This document shows positions 14,572-15,984 of a DNA stretch of 15,984 nt, in pieces. The stretch is taken from the NCBI GenBank assembly GCA_900542945.1, contig UQPI01000050.1, forward strand, positions 1-15,984. The letters are read 5' to 3'. The position numbers were made by a program, and so were the translations under genes. The notes under the pieces were generated by a model. That model made no database searches and was not told where the DNA came from. It saw only the letters and a program-made list of their open reading frames with translations. This stretch comes from an uncultured Collinsella sp. GTDB taxonomy: Bacteria; Actinomycetota; Coriobacteriia; Coriobacteriales; Coriobacteriaceae. How positions within the stretch are numbered: position 1 is the stretch's first letter; the number at the start of each line of letters is the position of its first letter.

Positions 14572-15921
14572 CCAAAAAAGACTGAGAGCACGGGTACTGG
14601 GCTGGAATCCTACGTTGCAAAGCTCATGGGCAACGGCTCAAACAGGACTTCGGTAACCGAGGACGAGATTCAGGTCGCCCTGAAGGATATCGATGTTTCT
14701 GACGAGCAGCTCACCGCGGTGTATTCCGCGCTGCGCAACAGCGGCATCCAGATTATCTCCGCGAGCGGTAACGACGACGCCCCCATGGACGTCGACGATG
14801 ACGATAACGATACCGATACTGACGATTTCGATGACGACGACGAGCACGATTCCGGCTCGCTTGACGATCACGAGCTCAAGATGGCCCGTCAGGCCGATGC
14901 CGAGATGGGTTCTTCCAAGAGCAAGAAGAAGCGCACCGTGCGCACGTCCCGTTCACGCTCCCGCGTGCGTGGCATCGATGCCTCCACGGTGATGCTGACC
15001 GGCGACCCGGTTCGTATGTACCTCAAGGAGATCGGCAAGGTCGACCTGCTGACCGCCTCCGAAGAGGTCGATCTGGCCATGAAGATCGAGGCCGGTCTCG
15101 AGGCCACCGAGAAGCTCGAGGCTGCCGATGCCGGCGAGCTCGAGCTCACGCGTGCCGAGATGCGTCGTCTTACGCGCATTGAGAACGTGGGCCTCGAAGC
15201 CAAGCAGGCGCTCATCAGCGCAAACCTGCGTCTGGTTGTCTCCATCGCCAAGCGCTATGTCGGCCGCGGCATGCTGTTCCTGGACCTGATCCAAGAGGGC
15301 AACCTCGGTCTGATTCGCGCCGTCGAGAAGTTCGACTACCAGAAGGGCTTCAAGTTCTCCACGTACGCCACGTGGTGGATCCGTCAGGCCATTACGCGCG
15401 CTATCGCCGACCAGGCCCGTACCATCCGTATTCCCGTGCATATGGTCGAGACTATCAACAAGCTCGTCCGCGTGCAGCGCCAGCTCCTTCAGGACCTGGG
15501 TCGCGACCCGACCCCCGAGGAGATCGGTGCCGAGATGGACATGAGCGCCGACCGCGTCCGCGAGATCCAGAAGATCTCGCAGGAGCCCGTGTCGCTCGAG
15601 ACCCCCATCGGCGAGGAAGAGGATTCCCAGCTGGGCGACTTCATCGAGGACTCCCAGGCCATCGTTCCGCCCGATGCCGCCAGCTTCTCCATGCTGCAGG
15701 AGCAGCTCACTCAGGTGCTCGACTCGCTTGCCGATCGTGAGCGCAAGGTTATCGAGCTGCGCTTTGGCCTTGTCGACGGGCATCCCCGCACGCTCGAGGA
15801 AGTCGGTCGCGAGTTTGGCGTCACGCGCGAGCGTATCCGCCAGATCGAGTCCAAGACCTTGGCCAAGCTCCGTCACCCGAGCCGTTCGAGCAAGCTCAAG
15901 GACTACATCGAGTCTTATTAG
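14569..15921 (+). CDS. rpoD: primary RNA polymerase sigma factor (RpoD/SigA)
   Basis: The housekeeping sigma factor; it directs RNA polymerase to -10/-35 promoters. From the GTG it is 450 residues. Regions in order: a 1.1-like N-terminal helical segment (about 1-60), an Asp-rich stretch (about 68-94), a Lys/Arg/Ser-rich stretch (about 117-135), region 1.2 (DPVRMYLKEIG), and region 2 with NLRLVVSIAKRY, FLDLIQEGNLGLIRAVEKFD and YATWWIRQAI (from 266). Region 3 contains RIPVHMVETINKL, and region 4 has ERKVIELRFGL and the helix-turn-helix GVTRERIRQIESK, ending in LRHPSRSSKLKDYIES as is typical for SigA. The ATG at 14554 is the longer alternative. Gene order dnaG-rpoD is the classical pair of the macromolecular synthesis operon. 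Confidence 0.97.
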   Translation: MPKKTESTGTGLESYVAKLMGNGSNRTSVTEDEIQVALKDIDVSDEQLTAVYSALRNSGIQIISASGNDDAPMDVDDDDNDTDTDDFDDDDEHDSGSLDDHELKMARQADAEMGSSKSKKKRTVRTSRSRSRVRGIDASTVMLTGDPVRMYLKEIGKVDLLTASEEVDLAMKIEAGLEATEKLEAADAGELELTRAEMRRLTRIENVGLEAKQALISANLRLVVSIAKRYVGRGMLFLDLIQEGNLGLIRAVEKFDYQKGFKFSTYATWWIRQAITRAIADQARTIRIPVHMVETINKLVRVQRQLLQDLGRDPTPEEIGAEMDMSADRVREIQKISQEPVSLETPIGEEEDSQLGDFIEDSQAIVPPDAASFSMLQEQLTQVLDSLADRERKVIELRFGLVDGHPRTLEEVGREFGVTRERIRQIESKTLAKLRHPSRSSKLKDYIESY

Positions 15922-15948
15922 TTACGGCGTTTTACCAAACGCCGTAAC
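15921..15948. terminator. perfect hairpin at the rpoD stop, lacking a T tract
   Basis: GTTACGGCGTTT (15921-15932) pairs perfectly with 15937-15948, loop TACC; the first base is the last base of the rpoD TAG. The sequence after it is CGGCCGACG, not T-rich, so it is at best an atypical terminator or an mRNA 3'-end stabiliser. The remaining 36 bases of the window show no recognisable feature. Confidence 0.55.
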
Positions 15949-15984
15949 CGGCCGACGCTGCGCGGGCACCAGAGCGACAACTTG

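Noticed and set aside
1..15984. CRISPR array, mobile element, defence or biosynthetic system
   Set aside because: No regularly spaced direct repeats, transposase, integrase, or non-core gene cluster is visible; nearly all coding sequence is core housekeeping.

Overview
The window is about 16 kb of GC-rich chromosome. It carries only core informational and translation genes, nearly all on the + strand. Protein flavour, codon use, GTG starts with strong GGAGG-type Shine-Dalgarno sites, and a gene order that joins the nusA-infB cluster to dnaG-rpoD suggest a high-GC actinobacterium, most likely Coriobacteriia (Collinsella-like). That placement is inferred from general familiarity, not from a search.

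Layout. Positions 1-404 hold the 3' end of an IMP dehydrogenase gene. Positions 405-774 contain no gene but are packed with inverted repeats: a REP-like palindrome, two small hairpins, a terminator, a candidate extended -10 promoter, and a 119-nt rod-like hairpin directly in front of leuS. leuS (775-3351) ends at a strong terminator that also serves a convergent minus-strand lipoprotein gene (3456-4028). Positions 4029-4398 hold the best promoter of the window (TTGCAC, 17 nt, TATAGT) and, about 20 nt after the predicted transcript start, a complete intrinsic terminator in front of rimP.

From 4399 to 14458 runs one tightly packed cluster: rimP, nusA, infB, rbfA, a DHH phosphoesterase (nrnA-like), truB, ribF and dnaG. 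It combines 30S maturation, transcription elongation/termination, translation initiation, nanoRNA turnover, tRNA pseudouridylation, FAD synthesis and primase. The last three junctions overlap or nearly touch, which suggests co-transcription and translational coupling. rpoD (sigA-like, GTG start at 14569) follows with its own extended -10 promoter. A perfect 12-bp hairpin overlaps its stop codon.

I see no mobile element, CRISPR array, defence system, rRNA or tRNA. The points worth a second look are regulatory or structural: the leader terminator before rimP-nusA, the large hairpin before leuS, a Cys/His zinc-binding-like tail on NusA together with the missing ylxR gene, the REP-like palindrome after guaB, and the ribF/dnaG fusion of two normally separate clusters.
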